This document shows positions 27,442 through 41,038 of a DNA stretch of 64,000 bases, one piece after another. The notes under the pieces are model-generated. The model saw only the letters and a program-made list of their open reading frames with translations, had not been told where the DNA came from and made no database searches. Source of the DNA: Acidobacteriota bacterium (lineage in GTDB: Bacteria > Acidobacteriota > Vicinamibacteria > Vicinamibacterales > SCN-69-37); NCBI GenBank assembly GCA_020853395.1, contig JADYYY010000005.1:124001-188000 (forward strand), written 5' to 3'. Position 1 is the first letter of the stretch. Each line of letters opens with the position of its first letter. The translations under genes were made by a program, and so were the position numbers.

Positions 27442-28338
27442 ATGACGTCGAGACTGGCTCGCGGATGGACGGCGGTGCGGCGCGGGGCGATCGGCCTGCT
27501 CGTCGCCGAGCTGACCCTCGTGTCGGCGGCCGCGCAGCCGTCGGCGCCGCTCTCGGTCCCGCCGCCGGGGCCGGCCGCGCTGCAGCAGATTCCCATCCTC
27601 AAGGATGCCGGGCTCGAGCAGAAGCTCAACGGCGCCGTGCCGCTGGACACACGGTTCGTGGACGAGGCCGGCCGCGACGTGACGCTCGGACAGTACTTCG
27701 GCGCGCGGCCCGTCGTGCTCGCGCTCGTGTACTACGAGTGCCCGATGCTGTGCACGCAGGTGCTGAACGGCCTGGCCGGCTCGCTGGAAGCGCTGCCCTT
27801 CACCCCGGGCCAGGAGTTCGACATCGTCGCCGTGAGCTTCGACGCCGGCGAGACGCCAGCGATGGCGGCCGCGAAGCGCGACGCGTTTCTCCGGCGCTAC
27901 CGCCATGACGGCGCCGGCGGCGTGCACTTCCTGACCGGCCGCGCCGAGTCGATCGAGCGGCTGACGCAGGCCGTCGGGTTCCGGTTCGCGTACGACGCGG
28001 CGATCGACCAGTACGCGCATCCCGCGGTCCTGACGGTGCTGACGCCCGACGGCCGCGTGTCGCGGTATCTCTTCGGCATCGAGTTCGCGCCCCGCGACCT
28101 GCGGCTCGCGCTCGTGGAAGCCGGCGAACGGCGCATCGGCTCGGCGATCGACCAGATGCTCCTCTTCTGCTACCACTACGACCCGCAAAGCGGGAAGTAC
28201 GGCGTCGCCATCACCAACCTCGTCCGCCTCGGCGGCGTCCTCACGGTGGCCGCGCTCGGGACCTTCATCTGGGTGAACCTGCGCCGCGAACGGCGGCAGG
28301 ACAGCGCGGTCGATCGGACCGCAACGGGTGTGCGCTAG
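27442..28338 (+). CDS. SCO1/SenC-family copper chaperone with C-terminal TM anchor
   Basis: 298 residues: signal sequence at about 14-31, a thioredoxin-like SCO domain with the copper ligands Cys100 and Cys104 (YECPMLC) and the distal His in QYAHPAVL near 190, then a TM helix at about 264-285. SCO proteins deliver copper to the CuA site of subunit II, encoded immediately downstream. The ATG at 27442 is preferred over the GTG at 27424, which overlaps the previous gene. Confidence 0.94.
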   Translation: MTSRLARGWTAVRRGAIGLLVAELTLVSAAAQPSAPLSVPPPGPAALQQIPILKDAGLEQKLNGAVPLDTRFVDEAGRDVTLGQYFGARPVVLALVYYECPMLCTQVLNGLAGSLEALPFTPGQEFDIVAVSFDAGETPAMAAAKRDAFLRRYRHDGAGGVHFLTGRAESIERLTQAVGFRFAYDAAIDQYAHPAVLTVLTPDGRVSRYLFGIEFAPRDLRLALVEAGERRIGSAIDQMLLFCYHYDPQSGKYGVAITNLVRLGGVLTVAALGTFIWVNLRRERRQDSAVDRTATGVR

Positions 28339-29289
28339 ATGTCTTCTTCCTTCTCTCTGCTCCCCCCGAGCGCGTCGACGATCGCGACCGAGATGGACAT
28401 GCTCTACCTGTTCATCGCGGCGATCAGCGCCTTCTTCGTCGTGCTCGTGGCGGCGCTGGTCGTGATCTTCGCCGTCAAGTTCCGCCGCCGCCACGCCGAG
28501 GACGTCGGGGCCGACATCCACGGGTCGCTGGTGCTCGAGCTGACCTGGACGTTCATCCCGTTCGCGATCGCCATGGTGATGTTCGTCTGGGGCGCCGATC
28601 TCTTCTTCCGCCTCGGCCGTCCGCCCGCCGACGCCATGGACGTCTTCGTCGTCGGCAAGCAGTGGATGTGGAAGGTGCAGCACCCGTCCGGCGTGCGGGA
28701 GATCAACGAGATGCACGTGCCGGTGGGCCGCCCGATCCGCATCACGCTCGGATCCGAGGACGTGCTCCACGACTACTTCATCCCGGCCATGCGCGTGAAG
28801 ATGGACGCCGTGCCGGGCAAGCTCACCACGCTCTGGTTCACGGCGACGACGCCGGGGACGTATCACCTGTTCTGCGCGGAGTACTGCGGCACGAAGCACT
28901 CCGGGATGATCGGCCAGGTGATCGTCATGCCGCCGCAGGCCTACGAGGCCTGGATCGCGGCCAACCAGCCGTCGATCAACCTCGTGGAAGCCGGGCAGCG
29001 GCTCTTCGAGCACGGGCAGCAGTGCAGCGCCTGCCACAAGGAGGACGGCAGTGGCCGGGGACCGTCGCTGGCGGGCCTGTTCGGCAGCACCGTGCAGCTC
29101 GCCGACGGCCGCACGGCCGTGGCGGACGAGAACTACCTGCGGGAGTCGATCGTGAACCCGTCCGCGAAGATCGCGCGCGGCTTCTCGAGCCCGTCGATCA
29201 TGCCGACCTATCAGGGCTCGATGAGCGAGGAACGGCTCATCGAGCTCGTCGCGTACCTGAAGACCCTGCGCCCGTCGCGCAGTGAATGA
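28339..29289 (+). CDS. ctaC: caa3 oxidase subunit II with fused cytochrome c
   Basis: 316 residues: two TM helices (about 20-46 and 66-90), the cupredoxin domain with CuA ligands His144, Cys179, Cys183, His187 and Met190 (CAEYCGTKHSGM), then a cytochrome c domain with CSACH at 229-233 and axial Met288 (SIMPTYQG). The fused heme c makes this a caa3-type oxidase that takes electrons directly from alternative complex III. The ATG at 28339 follows the SCO stop without a gap. Confidence 0.96.
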   Translation: MSSSFSLLPPSASTIATEMDMLYLFIAAISAFFVVLVAALVVIFAVKFRRRHAEDVGADIHGSLVLELTWTFIPFAIAMVMFVWGADLFFRLGRPPADAMDVFVVGKQWMWKVQHPSGVREINEMHVPVGRPIRITLGSEDVLHDYFIPAMRVKMDAVPGKLTTLWFTATTPGTYHLFCAEYCGTKHSGMIGQVIVMPPQAYEAWIAANQPSINLVEAGQRLFEHGQQCSACHKEDGSGRGPSLAGLFGSTVQLADGRTAVADENYLRESIVNPSAKIARGFSSPSIMPTYQGSMSEERLIELVAYLKTLRPSRSE

Positions 29290-29301
29290 GCGAGCACACG
29301 T

Positions 29302-30913
<1,612 letters not shown>

Positions 30914-30921
<8 letters not shown>

Positions 30922-31690
30922 GCGGTCGACCCCGTTCCCAGGAACGCCGGTCGCCTCGGCGCCGCCCGACGGCGCCGGCGGCGCGGCGCACGCGATCTCC
31001 ACCCAGGCGTTCGGCCGGCACGCCGCGGAGGACGCCCACGCGCGCAACCCGAACCTGCAGCACCACTTCTACAGCATGGAGCAGCAGCTCGAGGCGTCCA
31101 CGCTGGGCATGTGGGTGTTCCTCGTCACCGAGGTGATGTTCTTCGGTGGCATGTTCATGGTCTACATCCTGTACCGCGTCCTCTACCCCGAGGCGTGGGT
31201 GATGGGCAGCAACCACCTCAACGTCACGCTCGGCGCGCTGAACACGGGCGTCCTGATCTGCAGCTCGCTGACGATGGCCCTCGCGGTGCGATCCGCGCAG
31301 ATCGGATCGCGGTCGGGCCAGGTCGTGAACCTGATCCTGACGATCGTGCTGGGGTCGGTGTTCCTGATCGTGAAGTACTTCGAGTACGCCGAGAAGTTCG
31401 AGCACCACCTCGTGCCGGGCCCGCACTTCGACATGTCGCTGCCGGAGGCGCCGCACCAGCAGCTCTTCTTCTCGATCTACTTCATGCTGACCGGCGTGCA
31501 CGCGGCGCACATGGTGGTGGGCATCGGTCTGATGCTCGTCATCCTGACGATGGCGATGCGCGGCCGCTTCTCGTCGAGCTACTACACGCCCGTCGAAGTG
31601 TCGGGCCTGTACTGGCACTTCGTCGACATCGTCTGGATCTTCCTGTTCCCGCTCCTGTACCTGCTGGGCGCGCACCTCGGAGCGCACTAG
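30914..31690 (+). CDS. ctaE: caa3 oxidase subunit III
   Basis: 258 residues. A hydrophilic N-terminus of about 50 residues is followed by five TM helices. [21 protein letters not shown], a Glu in [26 protein letters not shown] and [14 protein letters not shown] are the family signatures. The start is a TTG at 30914 that lies inside the end of subunit I (eight-base overlap). No ATG alternative exists before the first helix except internal ones, so the TTG is chosen. Confidence 0.93.
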
Positions 31691-31732
31691 CGGAGCCGGC
31701 GGGCCTCCTCTCGCGATTGGGATTCACGCGCC

Positions 31733-32044
31733 ATGTCCACTGAACACGCTCACGTCATCACGCCGGTCCGCACGTACGTCGCCATCTTCGCCGCGCTGCT
31801 GGTGCTGACAGGCCTCACGTATCTCGTGGCGCTCCAGGACTTCGGCGTGATGAACACGCCGATCGCCCTCGCCGTGGCGCTCGTCAAGGCCAGCCTCGTC
31901 GTCATCTACTTCATGGGCGTGCGCTACAACACGCCCCTGACCAAGGTCGTCGTCGTCGCCGGCTTCTTCTGGCTGCTGATCCTGTTCGGGCTGACGCTCA
32001 ACGACTACATGACCCGCCACTGGATGGGCGTGCCGGGACGGTAG
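31733..32044 (+). CDS. ctaF: Cytochrome c oxidase subunit IV-family protein
   Basis: 103 residues with three TM helices (YVAIFAALLVLTGLTYLVAL, IALAVALVKASLVVIYFMG and VVVVAGFFWLLILFGLTL). This is the prokaryotic subunit IV/CyoD-like family that stabilises the oxidase. The conserved Lys-Ala in the second helix is present. Last gene of the act-caa3 operon, 42 bases after subunit III. Confidence 0.92.
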   Translation: MSTEHAHVITPVRTYVAIFAALLVLTGLTYLVALQDFGVMNTPIALAVALVKASLVVIYFMGVRYNTPLTKVVVVAGFFWLLILFGLTLNDYMTRHWMGVPGR

Positions 32045-32168
32045 GTGCCGCGCGTGGAGGGCTGAAGCCCCCCGCCTCGAACGGTCCGCCGCCGGACGCG
32101 CGGCGTGCGGAGGGTCGAGAACGTTCCCTCTGCGGCCGCGGACTCGCATTCGCACGCGCCGTCTCCGG

Positions 32169-32174
32169 TATAGT
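32169..32174 (+). promoter_or_regulatory. -10 element TATAGT before the exporter operon
   Basis: TATAGT lies 38 bases upstream of the membrane-fusion-protein ATG in the 168-base gap after the caa3 operon. A -35 near 32146 is weak. The rest of the gap (32045-32168) is GC-rich and holds a short inverted repeat next to the ctaF stop that could end transcription, but no T-tract follows. Confidence 0.4.
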
Positions 32175-32212
32175 GGCCCTCTGGCGGCCGCTGCTCGTCC
32201 GCCCGCGACACC

Positions 32213-33439
32213 ATGTCCGATCTTCGAGAAGACCTGTCGGCGCTGCGGATCGATCGGTCCACCGAGCCTCCGCCTCGACGCCGCTGGATCGGCTGGGCGC
32301 TGGTCCTCCTGCTCCTGGCCATCGCGGGCGCCGGCGCGTGGCGGTGGTTCGCGCGCGAGCGGCCCGTCGAGGTGCAGGTGGCCTCGGTCACGATGCGCGC
32401 TGCCGGCAACCAGGCTGCGGTCCTGAACGCATCCGGGTACGTCACGGCGCGGCGCCGCGCGACGGTCTCCGCGAAAGTCACCGGCAAGGTCGTCGAGATG
32501 AACGTCGAGGAGGGCATGGCCGTGCGCGAGGGCCAGATCCTCGCGCGCCTGGACGATGCGACGCCTCGAGCGGCGCTGGCGCTGGCCGAGGCGCAGGCCG
32601 AGGCGGCGCATCGCGCGATCGCCGAGAACGAGGTCCGGCTCGACGAGGCGATCATCAACCTGAACCGGCTGACGAAGCTCGTCGACATCGGCGCCGCCAC
32701 CGCCGCGGAGGTCGACGCCGCGCGGGCGAACCGCGACTCGACCCAGGCGCGGATCCTCGCGCTGAAGCAGCAGGCTGCCGTCGCCGAACGCCAGGTCGAG
32801 CTCCAGAAGGCGGAGCTCGACAACATGATCGTCCGCGCGCCGTTCAGCGGCGTCGCGATCTCCAAGGACGCCCAGCCCGGCGAGATGGTGTCCCCCATCT
32901 CCGCCGGCGGCGGCTTCACGCGCACCGGCATCTGCACGATCGTCGACATGCGATCGCTCGAGATCGAGGTGGACGTCAACGAGAGCTACATCAACCGCGT
33001 CCGGAGCGGCCAGGACGTCGTCGCCGTGCTCGACGCGTATCCCGATTGGCAGATTCCGGCCGAGGTCATCACCATGGTGCCGACCGCCGATCGCCAGAAA
33101 GCCACCGTGCTCGTCCGGATCGGCTTCAAGGCGCTCGACCCCAGAATCCTGCCCGACATGGGCGTCAAGGTGACGTTCCTGCGATCGGCGGAGCCGGGCG
33201 ACGAGGGTCAGGCGAAGCCCGCGGTGCTCACGCCCAAGGCCTCGATCCGTGAAGAGAACGGCAAGCCGATCGTCTTCGTGATCCGTGGCGATCGCGTCGA
33301 ACGGCGCGCCATCCAGACCGGCGGCGGGGACGGCGATCGTGTCGAGGTCACCGCGGGCCTGCAGAACGGCGACCGCGTCGTGATCGCGCCGCCGCCAGCG
33401 CTGCAGGACGGCACGCTCGTGACCGTTCAGAATCCGTAG
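32213..33439 (+). CDS. Periplasmic adaptor (membrane fusion protein) of a MacAB-like exporter
   Basis: 408 residues: N-terminal TM at about 27-45, a lipoyl/biotinyl-like segment (ASGYVTARRRATVSAKVTGKV), an alpha-helical hairpin at about 130-200 rich in Ala/Glu, the second lipoyl half (NMIVRAPFSGVAI), a beta-barrel domain and a C-terminal membrane-proximal domain. It belongs to the RND/MacA/HlyD adaptor superfamily. Followed by an ATPase and two FtsX-like permeases, so the set is a MacA-MacB-type exporter; no outer-membrane channel gene is nearby. Confidence 0.93.
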   Translation: MSDLREDLSALRIDRSTEPPPRRRWIGWALVLLLLAIAGAGAWRWFARERPVEVQVASVTMRAAGNQAAVLNASGYVTARRRATVSAKVTGKVVEMNVEEGMAVREGQILARLDDATPRAALALAEAQAEAAHRAIAENEVRLDEAIINLNRLTKLVDIGAATAAEVDAARANRDSTQARILALKQQAAVAERQVELQKAELDNMIVRAPFSGVAISKDAQPGEMVSPISAGGGFTRTGICTIVDMRSLEIEVDVNESYINRVRSGQDVVAVLDAYPDWQIPAEVITMVPTADRQKATVLVRIGFKALDPRILPDMGVKVTFLRSAEPGDEGQAKPAVLTPKASIREENGKPIVFVIRGDRVERRAIQTGGGDGDRVEVTAGLQNGDRVVIAPPPALQDGTLVTVQNP

Positions 33440-33449
33440 CCCGCAGCAC

Positions 33450-33571
33450 CACCGATGGCCGTGCACGTCGGATGGCCCGATGATCGATGAACGATGGGCG
33501 ATGGCCTGAACCCGATGGCCCGATGCCCGATGATCCGATGGGATGTCCCGCTGATCCGATGACCCGATGCC
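33450..33571. repeat. Degenerate CCGATG short-unit repeat tract
   Basis: The gap between adaptor and ATPase genes holds eleven CGATG copies, most as CCGATG or CCCGATG, spaced seven to nine bases apart in its second half (for example around 33518-33541), and running up to the ATPase start codon. The units are imperfect and tandem-like, resembling the heptameric short tandem repeats of other phyla. No open frame or promoter is evident in it. Confidence 0.6.
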
Positions 33572-34314
<743 letters not shown>

Positions 34315-34318
<4 letters not shown>

Positions 34319-35469
34319 AGTACGTCCCGCTCGTCTGGAAGAGCCTCTGGCGGCGGAAGGTCCGGACCGTCTTCACGCTCGCCTGCATCTTCATCGCCTT
34401 CCTGCTGTTCGGCCTGCTCATGACGATTCGCGCCGCGTTCAGCCTCGGCATCGAGCTGGCCGGCCTGGACCGGCTGGTGCTGATCCACAAGGTCAGCCTG
34501 ATCCTGCCGCTGCCCGTCTCCTACCAGGCGCGGATCGCGGCGGTCCCGGGCGTCGTGTCGGTCACCCACAACACGTGGTTCGGCGGGATCTACCAGGACC
34601 CGACGCAGTTCTTCGCCAAGATTGCCGTGGAGCCCGAGAGGTTCTTCGCGATCTACCCCGAGTACCGCCTGCCCCCGGACCAGATGAAGGCGTGGCTCGC
34701 GGACCGGCAGGGCGCGGTCGCCGGCCGGTCGCTGGCCGATCGCTTCAACTGGAAGGTGGGCGATCGCATCCCCATCCAGGGCGACATCTGGCGGCCGAAG
34801 GGCGGCGACGGCGCGACGTGGGAGTTCAACCTCGCCGGCATCTACGACGGCGAGCCGAGCGTGGACAAGACGCAGTTCTTCTTCCGCTACGACTACTTCG
34901 ACGAGAACCGGCAGTTCGGCGAGGGTCTCGTCGGGTGGTACATCGTCAAGGTCGCGGATCCCGCACGCTCGCTGGATCTGGCCCGCCAGTTCGACGACAT
35001 GTTCGCGAACTCGCCGGAGGAGACGAAGACGACGACCGAGAAGGGGTTCGTGGACAGCTTCGCGAAGCAGATCGGCGACATCGGCACGATGATGATCGCG
35101 ATCCTGTCGGCCGTGCTGTTCACCATCCTGCTCGTCGTCGGCAACACCATGGCGCAGGCGGTGCGCGAGCGCACGAGCGAGCTGGCGGTGCTCAAGACGC
35201 TCGGCTTCTCGAACGGCGCGGTGCTGGCGCTCGTGCTGGCCGAATCGCTGTTCATCGCCGTGCTCGGCGGCGGCCTGGGCCTCGCGCTCGCGTGGGCGAT
35301 CGTGCAGCAGGGCGATCCGACCAACGGCCTGCTGCCCGCGTTCGTCCTGCCGGACCGGGACGTTCTGCTCGGCATCGTGCTCATGCTGGCGCTCGGGATG
35401 GTCGCCGGCGCCATTCCGGCGGTGCAGGCGATGCGCCTGAAGATCACCGATGCGCTGCGCCGCAATTGA
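34315..35469 (+). CDS. FtsX/MacB-family ABC permease (first)
   Basis: 384 residues: N-terminal TM (about 18-40), a MacB-type periplasmic core domain (about 45-260), then three C-terminal TM helices forming the FtsX domain (MMIAILSAVLFTILLVVGNTM and following). RTSELAVLKTLGFSNGAVL is the coupling motif. The GTG at 34315 overlaps the ATPase stop, and homology begins there. It pairs with the next gene to make a heterodimeric permease. Confidence 0.93.
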
Positions 35470-35595
35470 CGCCGCGGGCGCGCGGCGATCGGCGTGCGCC
35501 GTGCCGATGGTGAGCGGCGAGCGGGCCGTCCATCCTGCGCCGGCCGGGCCGGCGCGAGGCGGCGCAGCCGGCGCGCCGCCGCCGGAGATCTCGCG

Positions 35596-36774
35596 ATGAG
35601 ACAGATCGCCGCCATCACGCTCGTGAACCTGCGCACGATCCCGCGCCGGCTCGGCTCGTCGCTCGTCGCCGTCGTCGGCATCGCGGGCGTCGTCGTCGTG
35701 CTGGTCGCGGTGCTGTCGATCGCCGAGGGCTTTCGCGCCGCGATGACCGAGGCCGGGTCGACGTCCCGCGCGCTGATCATGCGCGCCGGATCGGATACGG
35801 AGATGACGAGCGGCCTCGCCGGGCCGGAGACCGAGATCATCAAGCAGGCGCCGGGAATCCAGCGTGATGGCCAGCGGCCGCTCGCCTCGGCCGAGCTGTT
35901 CGTGATCATCGATCTGCCGAAGCAGTCCACCGGCACGCCGGCCAACGTGCCGTTGCGCGGCATCGAACCGGCGGCGTTCGGCGTGCGGAACGAAGCGACC
36001 ATCGTCCAAGGGCGCATGCTCCAGTTCGGCACGAACGAGGTCGTCGCGGGCCTCGCGGCGTCGCGCCAGTTCAGCAACCTGAACGTCGGCGCCGAGATCC
36101 GATCCGGCGACGTCACCTGGAAGGTCGTCGGCATCTTCGAGGCAGACGGTTCGGTGGCCGAGACCGAGGTCTGGTGCGATGCGCGCACGTTGCAGGGCGC
36201 CTATCGCCGCGGGAACAGCTACCAGAGCGTCCTCGCGAGGCTGGACACGCCCGAAGCCTTCACGACGCTCAAGGACTGGCTGACCGCCAATCCGCAGGTG
36301 AACGTCGTGGTGCGGCGGGAGAGCGAGTACTACACGGCGCAGTCGCAGACGCTCACGACCCTGATCACGACGATCGGCGTCACGATCGCCGGCCTCATGG
36401 CGATCGGCGCCGTCTTCGGCGCGCTCTTGACGATGTACACGGCGGTGGCGTCGCGGGCGCGGGAGATCGCGACGCTGCGCGCACTCGGCTTCCATCCGGT
36501 GGCCGTCCTCGTCTCCGTCTTCGCCGAGTCGATCGCCCTCGCCGTCGTCGGCGGCCTCATCGGCGGCACCGCGGCGTACGTCGGCTTCAACGGCTACCAA
36601 ACGTCGACGATCAACTTCCAGACGTTCAGCCAGGTGGCGTTCGCGTTCCGCGTCACGCCGGGACTGCTCGCCATGGGCTTCGCGTGGGCGCTCGGCATGG
36701 GCCTCGTCGGGGCGTTCCTCCCGGCGATGCGCGCGGCGCGGTTGCCGATCCCGCAGGCGCTCCGCGAGCTCTGA
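35596..36774 (+). CDS. FtsX/MacB-family ABC permease (second)
   Basis: 392 residues with the same layout: TM at about 21-42, periplasmic core, FtsX domain of three helices near the C-terminus with REIATLRALGFHPVAVLVS as coupling element. The ATG at 35596 has GGAGA eight bases upstream, which decides against the earlier in-frame ATG at 35494. The 126-base gap from the first permease is GC-rich with nothing recognisable. Together the four genes from 32213 form one exporter unit. Confidence 0.93.
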   Translation: MRQIAAITLVNLRTIPRRLGSSLVAVVGIAGVVVVLVAVLSIAEGFRAAMTEAGSTSRALIMRAGSDTEMTSGLAGPETEIIKQAPGIQRDGQRPLASAELFVIIDLPKQSTGTPANVPLRGIEPAAFGVRNEATIVQGRMLQFGTNEVVAGLAASRQFSNLNVGAEIRSGDVTWKVVGIFEADGSVAETEVWCDARTLQGAYRRGNSYQSVLARLDTPEAFTTLKDWLTANPQVNVVVRRESEYYTAQSQTLTTLITTIGVTIAGLMAIGAVFGALLTMYTAVASRAREIATLRALGFHPVAVLVSVFAESIALAVVGGLIGGTAAYVGFNGYQTSTINFQTFSQVAFAFRVTPGLLAMGFAWALGMGLVGAFLPAMRAARLPIPQALREL

Positions 36775-36943
36775 CGCGCCGCCCGGCGTGAGGCAGACGT
36801 CTCGTCCAGGAGCGGACGACAGGCCCAGCCCACGGCAGATCGCAAGTCGCCGGCGTCGACAACCGTGTGGAGCACGGTCGAATCTTGAACACTTTTGTCC
36901 TATCGCCGGCACGAGACGGCATCGCAGGTTTCAGGCAAGGGCA

Positions 36944-36973
36944 TTGACCGGATAGCGCGCCGGCTGAAACAAT
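36944..36973 (+). promoter_or_regulatory. Predicted promoter of the sigma-54 activator gene
   Basis: TTGACC (36944-36949), an 18-base spacer and AACAAT (36968-36973). Transcription would begin near 36980, downstream of the GTG at 36975, which supports the later GTG at 37032 as the true start. Bases 36775-36943 before it are non-coding with no clear signal. Confidence 0.45.
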
Positions 36974-37031
36974 CGTGAGCTCGGCCGGTCGACGGTCGAC
37001 ATTTCTGTTCGCATCGAGAGGATCCACGGAC

Positions 37032-38585
<1,554 letters not shown>

Positions 38586-38629
38586 CGGTCCCGGTGCCTC
38601 GAACCCGGCGCCCGCCTCTCTCTCGGCTG

Positions 38630-38635
38630 TAGGAT
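38630..38635 (+). promoter_or_regulatory. -10 element TAGGAT before eboC
   Basis: TGTAGGAT, an extended -10-like sequence, ends nine bases before the eboC GTG. No Shine-Dalgarno lies between, so a leaderless or nearly leaderless transcript is suggested. There is no good -35 at 16-18 bases upstream. Confidence 0.4.
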
Positions 38636-38644
38636 CTCGACGCC

Positions 38645-39508
38645 GTGGCGACCGCCGTCCTCCAGCTCCTTCGTCCGGCGAACGTCGCGACGGCGGCAGC
38701 CGACGTGGTGGCCGGCTACGCGGTGGCCGGCACGCCGGAGGTCGGCCGGCTGCCGTGGCTCGTCGCGGCATCCGCCTGCTTGTACGCCGGCGGCGTCGTG
38801 CTCAACGACCTGTTCGATCGGCACGTGGACGCCCGCGAGCGCCCGGAACGGCCGATTCCGAGCGGACGGATCCGGCCGGCGCGCGCGGGCTGGCTGGGCG
38901 GAACGCTCGTCGCGGCTGGCCCGCTCGCCGCCGCCTCGGCGAATCCGACGGCTGGCCTCGTCGCAGCCGCGCTGGCGGGTGCCGTGCTCCTCTACGACGC
39001 GCTGGCGAAGAGGAGCGCGCTCGCCGGTCCGCTCGTCATGGGCGGCTGCCGAGGCTTGAACTTCGCCCTGGGCCTCGCCGCCGCGCCGGACGTGCTCCGA
39101 GTGCGCTGGCCGGTCGCGCTCTTCGCGGTGCTCTACATCGCGGGCGTCACCCTCCTCAGCCGTGGCGAAGTCTCCGGCGCGCCGCGCGCCGCAGCCGCCG
39201 CGAGCCTGGCGCTCATCTGCGCGACCGCGCTCGCCCTCGCCGTCGTCGCGCTCCGGCACGACGGTGCCATCGCGCTCGCACTCGTGTTGACGGCCGCGTT
39301 CACCTGGCGCGTCGTGCCTCCTTTCTGGCAGGCGTACCGGCAGCCTGCGCCCGCGGCGATCCGGCAGGCAGTCAAGCGCGGGGTCCTCTCCTTGGTATTG
39401 TTGGATGCAGTCCTCGCGGCGGCCTATGCCGGACCGGCCTGCGCGCTGGCCGTCATCGCGACCGGCCTCGTCGCCGGGTACCTGGCGCGGTTCTTCGCGG
39501 TGACGTAG
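38645..39508 (+). CDS. eboC: EboC, UbiA-family prenyltransferase-like membrane protein
   Basis: 287-residue UbiA-superfamily protein with about eight TM helices. The first Asp-rich motif is NDLFDRHVD at 54-62, followed by ERPERPIPSG. The second is YDALAK at 117-122. Both are intact, so it could transfer a prenyl or related group onto an acceptor, or bind such a substrate. Ebo proteins are required in cyanobacteria to move a scytonemin precursor to the periplasm. Begins at a GTG; four bases separate it from eboD. Confidence 0.9.
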   Translation: MATAVLQLLRPANVATAAADVVAGYAVAGTPEVGRLPWLVAASACLYAGGVVLNDLFDRHVDARERPERPIPSGRIRPARAGWLGGTLVAAGPLAAASANPTAGLVAAALAGAVLLYDALAKRSALAGPLVMGGCRGLNFALGLAAAPDVLRVRWPVALFAVLYIAGVTLLSRGEVSGAPRAAAAASLALICATALALAVVALRHDGAIALALVLTAAFTWRVVPPFWQAYRQPAPAAIRQAVKRGVLSLVLLDAVLAAAYAGPACALAVIATGLVAGYLARFFAVT

Positions 39509-39512
39509 CTCG

Positions 39513-40733
39513 ATGGACCTGATTCGGCAGACCGTGACCGTTACGTTCGAGTACCCCGTGTACTTCACGCGCGGGGTCTTCTCGATCGACAACCTCGTCT
39601 TGCGCGAAGTGCTCGGCGCGCGGGCGACCCGGCTCCCCGCCGAGCTGGTCGTCGTGGCCGACGCCGGCGTCGTCGAAGCTCATCCGGGGCTCGCCGGCGC
39701 GATCGCCCGCTACGTTCGGCACCGCCACGACGCGCTCCGGCTCGCCACGCCCGTGCTCGTGATCCCCGGCGGCGAGGACGCGAAGAACGATCCGCGGCAC
39801 CTCGCGGCCGTCCACAAGGCCATCCACGACGGCGGCCTCTGCCGCCACTCCTACGTCGTCGCCGTCGGCGGCGGCGCCGTCCTGGACGTGGCCGGCTACG
39901 CGGCCGCCACCGCCCACCGCGGCATCCGGCTCGTTCGCGTGCCGACGACGGTGCTGGCGCAGGACGATTCGGGGATGGGGGTGAAGAACGGCGTGAACGG
40001 GTTCGGCAAGAAGAACTACTACGGCACGTTCGCGCCGCCGGCCGCCGTCATCAACGACTTCGGCTTCCTCGCGACGCTCGAGGACCGCGATTGGCTCGGC
40101 GGCCTGTCGGAGGCCATCAAGGTCGCCGTGATCAAGGACGAACCGTTCTTCGCCGAGCTGGAACGGCTCGCGCCGCGGCTGGTCGCGCGCGATGACGCCG
40201 CGATGGAAACGGTCGTGCGGCGTTCGGCGGCCCTGCACCTCGCGCACATCGCGGGCGCCGATCCGTTCGAGCTGGGATCCTCGCGCCCGCTCGATTTCGG
40301 GCACTGGGCCGCGCACAAGCTCGAGCCGCTCAGCGGCCACCGGCTCCGGCACGGCGAGGCCGTGTCGATCGGCATGGCGCTCGACGCGACCTACTCGTGG
40401 CTGCGCGGCCTGCTGGGCGAATCGGAGTGGCGCCGGATGATCGACCTGATGCTCGCGCTTCGACTGCCGGTCTACGCCGCCGAATTGGACGAGCAGGCCG
40501 ACCGCCCGGACCATCCGCGATCGGTGTTCCGTGGGCTCGCCGAGTTCCGGGAGCACCTCGGCGGCGAGCTGACCGTGATGCTGCTCGAAGCCATCGGGCG
40601 CGCGGTGGACGTGCACGAAATCGAGACGAGCGTTATGATGCGCGCGATCCGGACGCTTCGAGATTTCGACGTCACGAACGGCGCCGGCGTGTGCGGTGCG
40701 ACCGTCGCCGCGCCGCTGGGACGGAGGCCATGA
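39513..40733 (+). CDS. eboD: EboD, 3-dehydroquinate-synthase-like protein
   Basis: 406 residues of the dehydroquinate synthase/sugar-phosphate cyclase superfamily. NAD-binding [14 protein letters not shown], the [13 protein letters not shown] segment, the metal-binding Glu in [10 protein letters not shown] and the His in [12 protein letters not shown] are all visible. In ebo clusters this is the 3-dehydroquinate-synthase homolog; its product is not known, and it may make a cyclitol-like molecule rather than dehydroquinate. The ATG at 39513 begins [19 protein letters not shown]. Its stop overlaps the next ATG (ATGA). Confidence 0.92.
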   Translation: MDLIRQTVTVTFEYPVYFTRGVFSIDNLVLREVLGARATRLPAELVVVADAGVVEAHPGLAGAIARYVRHRHDALRLATPVLVIPGGEDAKNDPRHLAAVHKAIHDGGLCRHSYVVAVGGGAVLDVAGYAAATAHRGIRLVRVPTTVLAQDDSGMGVKNGVNGFGKKNYYGTFAPPAAVINDFGFLATLEDRDWLGGLSEAIKVAVIKDEPFFAELERLAPRLVARDDAAMETVVRRSAALHLAHIAGADPFELGSSRPLDFGHWAAHKLEPLSGHRLRHGEAVSIGMALDATYSWLRGLLGESEWRRMIDLMLALRLPVYAAELDEQADRPDHPRSVFRGLAEFREHLGGELTVMLLEAIGRAVDVHEIETSVMMRAIRTLRDFDVTNGAGVCGATVAAPLGRRP

Positions 40734-41038
40734 CCCGACTGCAGTCGCCGCTGAACGGCACGCAACTCGTCGACGAGTACTTCATCGAGAACCGCAACCG
40801 GCTGCTCGAGGTCGCCGCGTTCCTCGATCGGCTCGATCGAGCCGGCGCGGATGGGACGCCGGACTTCCGGATGGCCGCGTTCCACGACGCGCTCGTGGCG
40901 CTCACGACCGCCGGTCCGAATCGGCTGCACCGGATTCAACTGATCTTCAGCGATCCGACGACCGAGCCGCGGCCGGCGCTGGATCGCAAGGGCGCGGTCG
41001 GCGCGTACGAGCCACCGGGACGCGGAGACCGCTCGTGA
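40730..41038 (+). CDS. Small protein inside the ebo cluster, unknown function
   Basis: 102 residues, no signal peptide or TM. Two helices are predicted ([22 protein letters not shown] and [13 protein letters not shown]), followed by [15 protein letters not shown] and a Gly-rich tail. I do not recognise a family. It overlaps eboD and eboB by four bases on each side, so it belongs to the operon. It takes a place within the cluster where no eboA is otherwise found, but I see no evidence that it is eboA: the proteins known by that name are about twice as long. Confidence 0.75.
   Translation: MTRLQSPLNGTQLVDEYFIENRNRLLEVAAFLDRLDRAGADGTPDFRMAAFHDALVALTTAGPNRLHRIQLIFSDPTTEPRPALDRKGAVGAYEPPGRGDRS

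Noticed and set aside
38586-38644. Sigma-54 (-24/-12) promoter before eboC
   Set aside because: No GG-N10-GC arrangement of the TGGCAC-N5-TTGC type is present in the gap.
40730-41038. Calling the small gene eboA
   Set aside because: Length is about half that of known EboA proteins and I see no shared motif; position alone is not enough.
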